Assembly (NCBI GenBank): GCA_016647705.1
Contig: CM028339.1
Location: forward strand, 21,316,803 to 21,380,802
DNA from: Eucommia ulmoides
Lineage: Eukaryota; Streptophyta; Magnoliopsida; Garryales; Eucommiaceae
Reading direction: 5' to 3'
DNA length: 64,000 nucleotides
The translations under genes and the position numbers were made by a program. Numbering within the stretch: the first letter of the stretch is position 1; the number at the start of each line of letters is the position of its first letter. This document shows, piece by piece, positions 34,705 through 45,528 of this stretch. Under the pieces are notes generated by a model. It did no database searches. It worked only from the letters and a program-made list of their open reading frames with translations, and had not been told where the DNA came from.

Positions 34705-36789
34705 TGTTGGCCCAATGTACTACTTAAGAGGGGGTGAATTTGTTTGTTTAAATTATTAAATCTAAGTGTTTGTGACCTATTAAAAAATTTCACCAGATTT
34801 TATCTTTTTTAGCGGTAAGGTTTCGATGTATGCACACACAAACACAACCAAATAGAGTAGGGATAGAGAAATTGACCCTCTAAATTTTATAGTAGCTCGG
34901 GAAACTACTCTTGGTTACATATACTCTCCTAAGCTCTCTCAGGGAATTAAATCCATTAATTTTAGATCCTCTTTCCAAGTGAGAATCAAACTCTTACACC
35001 TGCTTTGAGTAAATTCTTTTTATACTCAAACATACTCTCACTTGAATTAATTACACTTATGTCCTAGTTCCAACTCTCACAGATACACAAAAAATTCACT
35101 CAAAGCTTTTACCAACACTGATAAAATTCAGTTCTAAATTCAATTCTAATTTTAATCCGACTAAGTGTGATAGAAGTGAACATAATGAACATATATTCAA
35201 TTTGTCAATTCTGTGTTAATTCTGGTCAAACAATTGAGCACGTATATTTGTAATCCAATTAAAATTAAATCATTTAACTCGATAAAAAATATAGAGATCA
35301 TATTTCAAAGAACAAGAGTTTATGTAACGATTTATAAATCTTTAATTGTTAAATTTTATAAATACTCAAATTCAAATATTTCTGTTTAAGTGTTGAGTAT
35401 TAGAAAAACTTGAGATCTAACTACAAATATTATTCACGAAGAACAATATGTGAAAGCTAAAGTTTTTAACATGATCTTAACAAGGATAGATCTCACTGGG
35501 ATTGGAAGACGTAGATCAATATACAAGCAAATTTCAATCCGAAAACAAAAATTTGCACAAGCACTTAATGGTCTCTCAAAATTTGGCTCTCAGAGTTGGA
35601 TTTCAAGATGACCACTTAGATTTTTTTGCCTATATTTATTTCTCTTTTTGTTAATTTTAAATGAATTTTCTAGATATATAATACCTTAAATTTCAAAATC
35701 CTCTAATTGTCAATAAAATCTAATTTTTTTTGCATAAAATAAAGCCCTTTGACTGTAGACTTTTCCCCTTACATTAGCCCAAGAAAAATTGACTCTACCT
35801 AATGTATGTGGACAATAATACGGTCTGGATATAATTCAATGGTTATCAAATTAGTCTTGACTTTCAATTAAGTCAAAAAATCATACCAAAAAATTTAAAT
35901 AACCTGAAAGAATAAGGATTTTAATAAAAAAAAAAAAAAAAAAAACTCTCAATTTTAAAAAATTTAATGTATAAAAATTCCTTAAAAAATATTTCTAATA
36001 ATTTTATATCATTTAAGAATATTAAAAAGTATTTTATAAAGATTTTTTTTGTTAAAAACAATGCAAAAAGATTTTTAAAAAACATTAACGAAAAATCAAA
36101 ACTAGAGAAAAATGGTTGACTGGATGCCCTATTAGGTCGACTGATTAGATCAAAACTTAAGCAATTTGAACACAGTCTACTGACTTGTCAAGTCAGCCTA
36201 CCAACTTAATCAATTTCTAATCTTTTCACCTCACTACTTTAAGTTGTTGACCGTTATACTAAATTAGCCGACCGTTTCACTTCAAATTTTGACTAGAGCA
36301 CTCTCTAAATTATTCGATCAACTAACCTATTTATTCGGTCATTTATTTTAACCAGAAACATGTAATCACTTTACCATTTTAGAAATTTGGTTGACTGTTA
36401 TGAACTAAAATATATATCCACTTATATGTGAAAATCAACTAAGCACATTTATATTCATACACATGCATAACTTTTGATAAACACACACAAAATAAAGCAT
36501 GTAAGACAAGTTTGAGTGTTTTTTTTTTTTTTTTTTTTTTAATTGAGTTGAAATGAAACTGACAAATATAAGAATTATTCCCTTTATAAGATACAAAAGA
36601 AAAATTTGGTCTTTGAAAAATTCTTGATCATCAATTTGATTTGAATTGCCTTTTTGGTCTGAGTACATCTTGGTTCAGCCTAAAATTCAGTAAACTGCAA
36701 CACGTCTCAAACAATAATGTTTAGAAAATCATCAAGTTAATGTAATAATCAAAATAATCAAATCAGGATTAAACCCTTTAGGATTAACG
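34705..36789 (-). repeat. Copia 5' LTR (minus strand)
   Basis: Plus-strand edges are TGTTGGCCC (34705) and GGATTAACG (36789, from TTAACA). It is homologous to 55895-57528, where both perfect ends TGTTA and TAACA survive. Length about 2.09 kb. It contains a cluster of GTTGACTG-like motifs at 36110-36400. It pairs with the truncated LTR at 31259-32510. Confidence 0.7.
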
Positions 36790-36969
36790 ATCTTTCCCTT
36801 TTTTTTTTATGACAATTAACTTGATGATTTTCTCATTTTAAAAATATAAACACCCTCCCCTGAATATGGAAACGGTTCTTTTATCATTTATAACCTTAAA
36901 TAAGAAATTTTAAGATTAGCTAATTTATCAATATGCACTAGAATAACACAGAAATTCAAGATGATGATC

Positions 36970-37262
36970 TAAAAATTCATGGGCACGATGAAAACATCAA
37001 ATATAATCCAAGGAAAATAGAGACAACCAAAGGTTTTGAGATGATAGTAAGAAGGATCTTGAGCATAGAGACTGGTATGGGTATTTGTAAGGTAATAGAA
37101 CTTTAGGAAGTCTATTGATTGGATTGTTAGAGGTTGAAATAGCTTTTAACCAATATGTGGACGAGAGATTACCTTGTTGGAGAAGTGCAATGGTAGTTTC
37201 AATTAGTTGTCTATGCTTCTTGTCAACTAAACCATTTTTCTTAGTGTATGAGGATAAGGCCT
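36970..37262 (-). pseudogene. pol: Copia integrase fragment out of normal order
   Basis: Minus-strand reading from 37262 gives PHTLRKNGLVDKKHRQLIET, then a segment ending in INRLPK, and in another frame YYHLKTFGCLYFPW. These match the 'PHTPQQNG...KHRH' and 'FGCLC' motifs of the second half of Copia integrase. In a normal pol this lies upstream of RT, yet here it sits downstream of the RNase H remnant (37285-37705). It therefore belongs to a second copy or to a rearrangement. At least one frameshift. Left of it (36790-36969) I see nothing. Confidence 0.65.
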
Positions 37263-37284
37263 TTTTTATTTATTTATTTAATTT

Positions 37285-37705
37285 TTATTTTTGTGGATAG
37301 TACCTTGTGAAAGGAGAAAAGTGTGGCTATTATCACCCTCCCACAAGCTGACCACGAGAGATTGAATGGTAAGCTTGGACCTTAGGAATTGAAAATAAGC
37401 AACATAATGACCTTTAGTGAGAATATCAGTCAACTGATCATAGGAAGGAAGATGAGCAATCTGAATTATTTTGTTTAGAACTTTTTCCCTTATGAAGTGG
37501 TAGTCTACCTTGATATGCTTTTTTCTAGCATGAGATACAGGATTAGAAGCCAAAGAAAATAACGATCGGTTGTCACACCATAAAGTAGGAATGAAATATC
37601 TTCAAATTTGTAGATTCTTAAAGATATAAGACAACCAACTAAGCTCTGATATAGCCTGTACCATTGTCCTATACTCAACTTCTGTGGAAGATCTAGATAT
37701 AGTAG
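37285..37705 (-). pseudogene. pol: Copia RNase H, C-terminal part
   Basis: Minus-strand reading begins TTISRSSTEVEYRTM, the hallmark of Copia RNase H (SRSSTEAEYRA), then SELSWLSYIFKNLQ, WCDNRS, and NPVSHARKKHIKVDYHFIREK with DQLTDILTKGH. This is the complete C-terminal half of the domain in correct order, with only minor breaks. Its upstream half is at 41939-42200, separated by the Ty3/gypsy element at 37706-41933. Downstream, no polypurine tract or LTR of this copy is recognisable before the integrase fragment. Confidence 0.8.
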
Positions 37706-37984
37706 TGATGAGTATAAAAATGGTCACTCCAATGCAATCAATTGAAGACCGCCACATGTCCACTACTCTCCATCATGATCAACTCCTACCAAGGATTAAG
37801 TGTAAAGATTGTACTGGGTAGAGAAACATCTCCAACCCATGCCAGCCACTCAAAAGATAACTAGCAACACTTTCCAGGAAGGAAATACGAGCCACCATCG
37901 GGATATGGAGCCTTTTCCCATCTCGGCATTTGGGATAAGGAATCCTTCCCCATCTCGGCATTCTCTAGAGCGGCATATACAGTC
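37706..37984 (+). repeat. Truncated 5' LTR of the Ty3/gypsy element
   Basis: Collinear with 40701-40990: GGTCACTCCAATGCAA, ACTCCTACCAAGGATTAAG, GAACATCTCC and CTCTAGAGCGGCAT all recur in the 3' LTR in the same order. It ends where family A sequence begins. Confidence 0.75.
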
Positions 37985-38852
37985 TAAGTTATGAATTTCG
38001 TTGGTGGATGATCCAATCCGGTCGTTGTGTAGTTATATTATTGAGTCTCTCACTAAAACGTTTACAGGATCTAGAATGGAATTCACCATTATTATATGTC
38101 AAAAATCTAGAACATCACATGATGTGTGTTATCGCATGAACTCGATATGACTGGCGGTTGGTGAGAGAACAATGACTTGGCCTTTAGAAGAAGTCAAAAC
38201 TCGCATGTTGTTATGTTTAGATTGTTTTTAGGATGTTTGTTATTTCATTTAGTTTTGTTTTTCATTTTCGTGTATGTGTTTTGCTCGAGGACAAGCAAAA
38301 TTCCAGGTTTTGGGGTATTTGATAGGTGTGATCTACCAACATATTTCCAAACCGGTTTTGTTAGTTTTAGAGTATTTTTTATAGCGTTTTTATTATGTTT
38401 TAATTAGTTTTTATTCTTTTTGTATCAATCAGGTGTATGGGGCAAAAATATAGGAAACTAGAGCATAAACGATGAGATCGAATCAAGAATGGTTGAAGAA
38501 CGGTGGAAAAATAAGCACGGAGGTAAGACATCTCATTATATTAGTATAGTTAATCGAGATCGACCATGTATTTGTAAACCGAGTTAATCCCTAGACAATT
38601 ATTTCCCCTAAAATATCTCATTATATTAGTATAGTTAATTTAGGTTATATTAGTATTAGTATTAATTAATTAAATACATTGTTTTTAACCTAGATAAAGT
38701 TTGGTCATGATAAACACGGTAGTCAATAATAAAAAACATCAATCCCTGTGGATACGATACCCGATCTTAAATGATCACACTATACTAAAACTTTAACCTC
38801 GTACACTTGCGAGTAGTAAATACGAGAGCACCTAATAAACACTCACCGTATA
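37985..38852 (+). mobile_element. Family A fragment: end of internal region plus shortened 3' LTR
   Basis: 37985-38320 matches 8190-8522 of the complete element, including GAATTTCGTTGGTGGATGATCC and the polypurine-like TTTTGGGGTATT. The LTR begins TGATAGGTGTGATCTACC at about 38321, follows U3 to GGAAAAATAAGCACGGAGG, then jumps to the right third (CATCTCATTATATTAG) and ends CTCACCGTATA. All palindromic modules and internal modules are missing through that deletion. The 5' part is absent. Confidence 0.8.
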
Positions 38853-39099
38853 GAGTACCAACTATATCAGTTGCTATCTTATCTCGAAACCATAATTTCC
38901 CGCCTATCGGTGGCCTTGGATCAGTGGGGAATGGTTCTCCAGAATACAGGGGGAGAGGAGCGCCACCTACCACCAGCCTTGGATCAATGGGGACCAGTTC
39001 TCCAGCATGCATGGGGTGACGATCCCTGCCAAGAATAGTATCATGTGATTAACTCTGAAGGGCACATCCGGAAAATCAGCCTTGTCTTCGTGACCGATT

Positions 39100-39308
39100 G
39101 GTGAAGGAGTGAGAGTAGAGGTGGAGATGAACAACCCTCCACCCCATCTCGGGCAGGGATGTATAACCCCTGACCCTTCACCAAGAAAAAACCCCATCCC
39201 AACACCTATGAACTGGAAACAGAAGAGGGAGTCCCCTTGAGACATCCCTGGAGTGCGGAGCATTTGGAATGCTACTACCCCAGAGAGGAAGCTCCAATAG
39301 ACTTGTAA
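39100..39308 (+). pseudogene. pol: Ty3/gypsy pol C-terminus (integrase tail)
   Basis: From about 39207 the plus strand reads YELETEEGVPLRHPWSAEHL followed by ECYYPREEAPIDL and a stop (TAA at about 39306). This matches the usual end of plant Ty3/gypsy polyproteins (LEDxxGxxLPRxWNAxHLRxYYP), where integrase finishes. Upstream, between 38890 and 39100, a frame with two copies of ALDQWG-PVLQ is open but unassigned, and stops interrupt it. The rest of pol is gone. The match fixes plus orientation and the Ty3/gypsy class; neighbours are the tandem-repeat region and 3' LTR of the same element. Confidence 0.65.
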
Positions 39309-39529
39309 AAACTTCTAATTTTTTAAGCTTGTAAGGAAACGACTTTTCAATGGAAGAAATATTTTGTTCAACTAGTTCTCTATTCTCTAAATTTTGTTAA
39401 TGGCGGAGAAGTGTAGCCCCCCATCCTATCTCGGATTTGGATAACCAGCCCTCCGTCTTACCAAAGACAGAGACAAGTACCCTCTAGCTTATCTACAACA
39501 ACGACATTTTGACCCCTTGAGTCCTATCT

Positions 39530-39870
39530 TGACTCCGGCATCGAGAATGATTCTCCTCAATGGCATTCCATCCTCTTGAGTAGTAGATGGTTCCCTAAAT
39601 CCTCATCCCAACTTCGACATCGATAATGATTCTCCTCAATGGAATTTAGACCGCTTGAGTTATGGATGGTTCCCCAAATCCTCATCCCGACTCCAGCATT
39701 GAGAATGATTCTCCTCAACAGCATTTCGACCCCCCAAGTCCCACCCTGATTCTGGCGTCGTGAATGATTCTCCTCAATGGTATTCTGATCCCCCGAGTGG
39801 CAAATGATTCTCCAAATCTACATCCCGACTCTCAGTGTCATGAGTGATTCTCCTCAGCGGAATACCGATG
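39530..39870. repeat. Tandem array, about 80-bp unit
   Basis: GATTCTCCTCA recurs at about 39550, 39628, 39707, 39766 and 39846, each followed by ATGG-ATTC and preceded by CATCCCGACTC-GCATCGA-AATG. That makes five imperfect copies at about 80-bp spacing, one short. It lies between the pol end and the polypurine tract. Confidence 0.75.
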
Positions 39871-40683
39871 TGTAGTGTCGAGGGTGATCTACAGGAAGAA
39901 ACGACATCCTGACACCCAATATTGAAGATAATCTCTATAAAGAAACCGATCCTAGCACAACGTGTCAAGGGTATAACCAGTCCCTCTCCACAGTTCGTTA
40001 GTTTGAGGCTCAGGGACTAATAGCTATCATCCTCTGATGGTTGAGCATTGATCGAGTCTGAGGACCTACAGTCAAGCATCCCACCCCTCATAGCCGAGCC
40101 GAGCTCAGGTGACATAAAAGGGACGATGCTTCTAGAAGGACAATTTGGGATAATCCGAAAAGGCTCAAGGATGATCCCCAATAAGGAGAAACCACCTATA
40201 ACCGGCCATAGGGGGCCGACTGAGGGTCACCCCCTAGGGACTGCAAGGGTCAGATGCCATGCAAGTACCGTCCTCTGGCATTACCTACCATACACACCTT
40301 CCTCTACTCGAATGATAGGCTAGGGGGCTGGGAACATATAGATATAATGGAACAACATAGAATGATAGCTTCGTCGAGAAGAAATGCGAACCGAGAAGAA
40401 AAAAGCATGATCGTTATTTCTTCTTGGCAGCTTGGACGAAAAGGTATGCAACAACCTGAAAATGGCATAATTGTTTTGAGCAAAATTGCAAATACCAGTG
40501 TAATAATTGACCCAAGGACAAAAGACAGGCAATCCACCGAGAAGAAGATAAACTCCATACTCAGGCACCTTGCCGAGTTCAGATTCTTTCCTGTCTCGAT
40601 ATTTCTGGGATTAGGGTGGGGCGAAGTTTTTCGAACAAGCAGAGGAATCAACACTACTCCCCAGTACCTCATATCTCATTAAT
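39871..40683 (+). other. 3' untranslated region of the Ty3/gypsy element
   Basis: Contains two overlapping frames of 91 and 142 codons (40048-40323, 40254-40682) and antisense shadows. None shows a recognisable domain and neither has codon-use or homology support I can see. Treated as noncoding 3' region. Confidence 0.4.
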
Positions 40684-40699
40684 AAGGAGTGGGGGGCAA
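40684..40699 (+). promoter_or_regulatory. Polypurine tract
   Basis: AAGGAGTGGGGGGCAA ends one base before the 3' LTR start TGAAAAGTGT at 40701, the expected place for plus-strand priming. Confidence 0.7.
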
Positions 40700-41100
40700 C
40701 TGAAAAGTGTAAAAATGGTCACTCTAATGCAACTAATTGAAGATCGTCATGTGTCTATGACTGTCCATCAAGTTCAACTCCTACCAAGGATTAAGTGTAA
40801 GATTGTAATGGGTAGAGGAACATCTCCAGCCTATGCCAACCACTCAAAATATATCTAGCAACATTCTCTAAGAAAAGAAGGCAAACAGTCAGTCGTCGGG
40901 ATGGGTAGCCCTTTTCTATCTCGGCATCCTGGAAGGGGAACCCTTTTCTATCTCCGTATTCTCTACAGTGGCATTTCCTGTCTCAAAAATCAACTCCACA
41001 CGCTTCTCAACAAAGCCCCATTTCTTATCTCTGACTATCCGGGAAGGGCATGAGTCAAATTCCCCATCTCGGGCACATTAGGAAAGTGTCCCTCTGAACA

Positions 41101-41190
41101 TATCTCCCCAAATATCTCATAAATATCTCCATAAATATCTCCACAAATATCTCCTAAATATCTCCCAAATATCTCCACAAATATCTACAA
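41101..41190 (+). repeat. AAATATCTCC short tandem array in LTR U3
   Basis: Eight copies of AAATATCTCC or AAATATCTC with 1-3-base spacers (CAT, ATA, AC, TA), about 135 bp upstream of the TATA box. Confidence 0.8.
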
Positions 41191-41324
41191 ATGTCTTCTA
41201 ACATGGCCAACACAAGATGCTCTTTGGCACCATCTCATTGGCTACATGTCAAGATGGGACATTAATGAGATATAGAGGAGACACTAATCCATGCTAAAAC
41301 CCTTAATCAAATCTCCTCATTGCC

Positions 41325-41333
41325 TATATATAT
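41325..41333 (+). promoter_or_regulatory. LTR TATA box
   Basis: CCTATATATATGGGAGGG is a canonical plant TATA context in the middle of the 1.23-kb LTR. Confidence 0.6.
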
Positions 41334-41938
41334 GGGAGGGCATACAATTGTCTAAAGGTAGATAAATTAGACACACACAAAAATAACTTCCTCTTCTTGA
41401 TAGCGTATTTTATAAATTTTCCCCCGTACACTGATTTTTAGGTTTGAGGGGACACGTCGGGTTTATCCCGGCAAGTCTTTTGTACAGGTGTTAAAGTGCT
41501 ACCTCATCTCTTCCCGGATCAGAAAGCATTCCATCTTTCCTCTTACTGGATCACTTCATCTCAAGTTTTGATTCACTTTTCCTTGGATCACAAGGTGTTC
41601 TAGCCATCCTCTTCCCGAACCAGAAGGTTTTTGGGCTAACTCCAACTTAGGCCTATCCCTTCTCAACCAGGGACCTCTTCTCGGATTAGAAGACTCTCCA
41701 AGGATTAGAAGACTTCCGGGTAGCTTTCCTACTCGGTACCCATCCTGGGTCACTCCACCACTGCCCATCTCAGGTAAGATAGATTGATCTTGGACCTCTT
41801 CGTACCTATCCCAGTACGGAGGAAGATCCCCATCTCGGACTTTCCATATCCATTCCAATAAAGCAAATATATCATCTCCATCAACAAGTGACTAGACCAT
41901 ACCGTTGAGGTCACCCAAAATCCGACATAAAAAAATAG

Positions 41939-43622
41939 GTTTCTTTTTTGATGACTAGGAGGCTAGATTTTCACTAAATGACAAACAATACCCTCTATTA
42001 CATCTTTTATTAGTGTAATGCCCATTCTAATTAGGGTCTAAACATTCTTGTATTTCAAGGGGACTTGGTTTGATTTGAAGATCAAAAGTATGAGCACCAT
42101 TGAAATGCCTTGGGATTCTTTTAACTACTTTAGAATGTTTGTAAGAAGGGGAATGGATGTACTAACAAACACTATTAACTGCAAAGGAGATGTCAGGTAT
42201 TGTGGTAGTTAGATATTGCAGTCCCCAAACTATACTTCTGAACTTAGTAGGATCTTCATAGGGTACATCATCACTAGAAAAAGAAGCAATATACTTGTTG
42301 ATGGTAGAAGAATGTGGATGTTGGTAGTGAGCCCAAGTTTGCAGTGAACCATGTTAGACTTGATAAGAAGATCAATGTAGAACTTAGATTGATGAAGGAT
42401 GACCCCTATACCAGTATATTGCAATTTGAGTCACAGAAAATAAAACAATTTGCCCAAGTCTCTAATAGCAAAGATGTTATTCATAACCTAAATCAGCTTA
42501 GAGATGGTTTGGTTGCTGCTGCCATTAATAAAAAATTATCAACATAGACAAAAAGAATGAGGATGCCCTTCTCAGTTTGCTTCACAAATAGGGATGTGTC
42601 GGTAGTGTTTGTAGCAAATCCATAAGTGTGTAGAAGATTGGTTAAGTTCACACACTAGACTCTAGGTGCTTTTTTAAGTCCATAAAGAGATTTTTGGAGC
42701 TAACAAACATAGGTGGCATATTTGAAATATTTAAAACTCGGGGGTTGAGTCGTATAGAATTCCTCCTTAAGAGCACCATGTAGGAAAGCATTAGAGACAT
42801 CTAATTGTTTAATTTCTCAATACTTATGTAGAGCCAATAAAAGGAAGACCTTGATAGTATGATGTTTAGCATCTGGGCTAAATGTTGTAGTGTAACGAAG
42901 TCCTTGTTGTAGGAACTTTTTAGCAACCAACCTACTTTTGTGTTTGGGTATGGTCCTATTAGATTTTGTTTTTCAACTTGTAGACCCACTTTCAGCCAAT
43001 GACCTTTCTCTGAGAAGGAGGGGGTGCCAAAACCCATTTCTAATGATTAGTAAGGGCTTCAAATTCATGAATGATGCTGTGTCACTGTGAGATATGAGTG
43101 GCTATAGCAATAAGTAAGAGGCTCTTTCGCAGAGTTAATGTAAGTAACTTGGGATTGGATTTGGCAATGCCAACTTTGGATCTGGTAACCATAGGGTAAA
43201 TGGAATTTATTGGAGAAGCAATAGAATTTGGACTAGAAGGATGTCCAGAGAAAGAAAATGGTAGTGAGGGTGTGATAGAAGGAAAGAAAAAAATAAGAGG
43301 ATCAGTGGGAGGAACTAGTGGTGATAGAGATTAGAAAGGTGTTGGAGTAGGGTAAAAGAAGAGATGGTACAAAGAAGAGTACATGTAAGGTGGGTTGAGG
43401 CTACTGAATCATAGGACAAAAAAATAGAAGGGAAGGTGAACTATTCTGACATGAACTGAGAATGAGTGGAGTTCTTTAAAGGAAAAATAAGTTCATGGAA
43501 TGTTATATTTTGGGAAACATCAACTTTATGAGTGGTAAAATCAAGGCACCTGTACCCTTTGGTTACTGAATAATAACCAAGAAAAATGTTGGGAATGGAC
43601 CTCGGTCGGAGTTTGTGTGTTT
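41939..43622 (-). pseudogene. pol: Copia pol: integrase end, RT and RNase H start
   Basis: Minus-strand order, 43622 to 41939: SIPNIFLGYYSVTKGYRCLD (integrase C-terminal motif), VDVSQNITFHE, a Pro/Ser-rich linker with stops, then RT with KHKSRLVAK, TFSPDAK, QLDVSNAFLHG, SLYGLKKAPR, the active-site loop FVYVDNFLL (42520-42550), [10 protein letters not shown], and RNase H beginning [14 protein letters not shown] and SSKKKPIF. The RT catalytic box YVDD reads YVDN. Frameshifts and stops are numerous. The left end is the insertion point of the Ty3/gypsy element; the right end joins an rDNA remnant at about 43623-43627. Gag, protease and the first part of integrase are absent from this segment. Confidence 0.8.
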
Positions 43623-43627
43623 GATAA

Positions 43628-44847
43628 GGTGCATTCGTGGTAATTCCAACTCCAATAGCCTATATTTAAGTTGTTGCAGTTAAAAAGCTCGTAGTTGGAC
43701 TTTGGGTTGGGCCTGCCGGTCCGCCACTGGTGTGCATTGGTCGTCTCGTCCCTTTTGTAGGCAATACACTCCTGGCCTTAATTGGTCGTGTTGTGCCTCT
43801 AGCGTTGTTACTTTGAAGAAATTAGTGTGCTCAAAGCAAGCCTATGCTTTGAATATATTAGCATGGGATAATATCATAGGATTTCGGTCATGTTATGTTG
43901 GCCTTTGGGATCAGAGTAATGATTAACAGGGGCATTCGGGGGCATTCATATTTCATAGTCAGAGGTGAAATTCTTGGATTTATGAAAGATGAACAACTGC
44001 GAAAGCATTTTCCAAGGATGTTTTCATTAATCAAGAACAAAAGTTGGGTACTCGAAGACGATCAGATACCATCCTAGTCTCAACCATAGATAATGCCGAC
44101 ATGGATTGGTGAGTATTGCTTTTAGGACCTTACCAGCGCTTTACGAGAAATTAAAGTTTTTGGGTTTCGGGGGGAGTATGGTCACAAGGCTGAAACTTAA
44201 AGGAATTGATGGAAGGGAACCACCAGGAGTGGAGCCTACAGCTTAATTTAACTTAACACGAGAAAACTTACTAGGTTTGGAGATAGTAAGAGTTCACAGA
44301 CTGGGAGCTCTCTCTTGATTCTATGGGTGGCGCTGCATGGTCGTTCTTAGTTGGTGGAGTAATTTTTTTGGTTAATTCCATTAACGAATGACACCTTAGC
44401 CTGCTAACTAACTATGTGGAGGTATCCCTTTATGGCCAGCTTCTTAGATGGACTATTGCCTTTTAGGCCATAAACGTTTGAGGCAATAACAAGTCTGTGA
44501 TGCCTTTAGATATTCTGGGCCACACACATGCTACATTGATGTATTTAACGAGTCTATAGCCTTGGCTGACAGACCTGATATAATCTTTGAAGTTTCATTG
44601 TGATGGGGATAGATCATTGCAATTGTTGGTCTTCAATGAGGAATCCTTGTAAGTGCGAGTCATCAACTCACGTTGACTACTTTTCTACCATTTGTACACC
44701 CTGTCTGTCACTCCTATCGATTGAATGTTCTGGTGAAGTGTTCGGATTGCGACGAAGTGGGTAGTTCGTCGTCGGTGACGTCATAAGGAGTCCACTAAAC
44801 CTGATCATTTAGAGGTTTCCGTAGGTGAACCTCAGGAAGAATCATTA
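43628..44847 (+). rRNA. 18S rRNA pseudogene, 3' two thirds
   Basis: Begins within the region equivalent to about position 570-600 of plant 18S (GTGGTAATTCCAACTCCAATAG) and runs to the 3' end (GTTTCCGTAGGTGAACCT, AAGAATCATTA). Universally conserved blocks are recognisable (GTTGTTGCAGTTAAAAAGCTCGTAGTTGGA, TTAGCATGGGATAA, GGAATTGATGGAAGGG) but carry many substitutions, mostly C-to-T and G-to-A, including in helices that do not vary in functional rRNA. The 5' part is missing; a Copia pol remnant adjoins. A dead copy derived from a nuclear rDNA unit. Confidence 0.9.
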
Positions 44848-45076
44848 TCAAAACCCATAAATCTAATCGTGAGCATGTTTACAACCAAGAGAGATAGTGG
44901 GTGGGTGACTGAAAGCCCTCTCATCAATCCCCTCATGTGGGGAAAGACTTCCGCGGTTTTGCTCGGCACTAATAACAAACCTCGGCGCAAGTTGTAACAA
45001 GGAAATATTACTATGAGTGCCGGTCTCGTTAGGCTCTGTTTACGATTCGCCCTTGGGATGTTGTTGTCTTTCGAAT
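44848..45076 (+). other. ITS1 of pseudo-rDNA
   Basis: 229-bp spacer between 18S and 5.8S, a normal angiosperm length. It retains a decayed form of the conserved plant ITS1 motif (GGCGCAAGTTGTAACAAGGAA). Confidence 0.8.
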
Positions 45077-45240
45077 AAACAACGACTCTCAGCAATGGAT
45101 ATCTCGTCTCTTGCATTGATGAATAATGTAGTGAAATGCGATGCTTGGTGTGAATTGAAGAAACCCGTGAATCATTGAGTCTTTGAAATCAAGTTGCACA
45201 CAGAGCCACCAGGCCAATCACATATCTGTCTAGGCGTCAG
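45077..45240 (+). rRNA. 5.8S rRNA pseudogene
   Basis: Full length, about 164 bp, from AAACAACGACTCTCAGCAA to TCTAGGCGTCAG. Conserved plant blocks GGATATCTCG, GCGATGCTTGGTGTGAATTG and CGTGAATCATTGAGTCTTTG are present with transitions. GAATTGAAGAAACCC stands where plants have GAATTGCAGAATCC, so it is not functional. Confidence 0.9.
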
Positions 45241-45451
45241 TCATTGGGTCGTTTTTAACCCCATTAGTCTTTGGGATTTAGAGTGGAGATTGGCCTCCCG
45301 TGCGCCCAAAGTGTGCGGCTAGCCAAAAATAGAGATGATGACAACAGACATCACGACTAGTAATGGTTGTGTAATAACTAATGCATGATGTCGTTACGGA
45401 AACATCTTTACCATTGCTCAGAGTTGACCCCAACGAGCCCTAAGCTCCATT
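45241..45451 (+). other. ITS2 of pseudo-rDNA
   Basis: 211-bp spacer of normal plant length between the 5.8S remnant and the 26S start. Confidence 0.75.
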
Positions 45452-45528
45452 GCAACCCTAGTTGGACGGATGACCTACTGAGTGTAAGAATATCAATAAG
45501 CATAGGAAAAGAAACATACAACGATTCT
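45452..45528 (+). rRNA. 26S rRNA pseudogene, block 1 (5' end)
   Basis: Matches the beginning of plant 26S (GCAACCC...GACCTACTGAGTGTAAGAATATCAATAAGC...GGAAAAGAAACATACAACGATTC) with many transitions. It stops at the insertion of a family A solo LTR; 26S resumes at 46930. Confidence 0.85.

Larger units (their letters stand above)
37706..41933 (+). mobile_element. Ty3/gypsy element inserted in Copia RNase H
   Basis: A truncated 5' LTR (37706-37984) and a 3' LTR (40701-41933) share TATAAAAATGGTCACTC-like starts and about 270 bp of collinear sequence. The internal part carries the end of a Ty3/gypsy pol and a long 3' region with tandem repeats before a polypurine tract. Flanking 5-mers AGTAG (37701-37705) and AATAG (41934-41938) may be a decayed target duplication; they fall exactly where the Copia reading resumes. 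A family A fragment (37985-38852) replaces the rest of the 5' LTR and most of the internal region. Structure suggests the Tat lineage. Confidence 0.7.
40701..41933 (+). repeat. 3' LTR of the Ty3/gypsy element
   Basis: Starts TGAAAAGTGTAAAAATGG and ends near CCGACATAAAAA before AATAG. A TATA box TATATATAT (41325-41333) is preceded by an array of AAATATCTCC repeats (41101-41190) and followed by R/U5-type sequence. Minus-strand frames in this LTR are shadows. Confidence 0.7.

Noticed and set aside
40048-40682. Overlapping plus frames of 91 and 142 codons with antisense partners
   Set aside because: No recognisable motif, open in several frames at once, and located in the 3' noncoding region of a Ty3/gypsy element.
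43702-44077. Plus-strand frames of 74 and 60 codons
   Set aside because: They lie entirely inside the 18S pseudogene.
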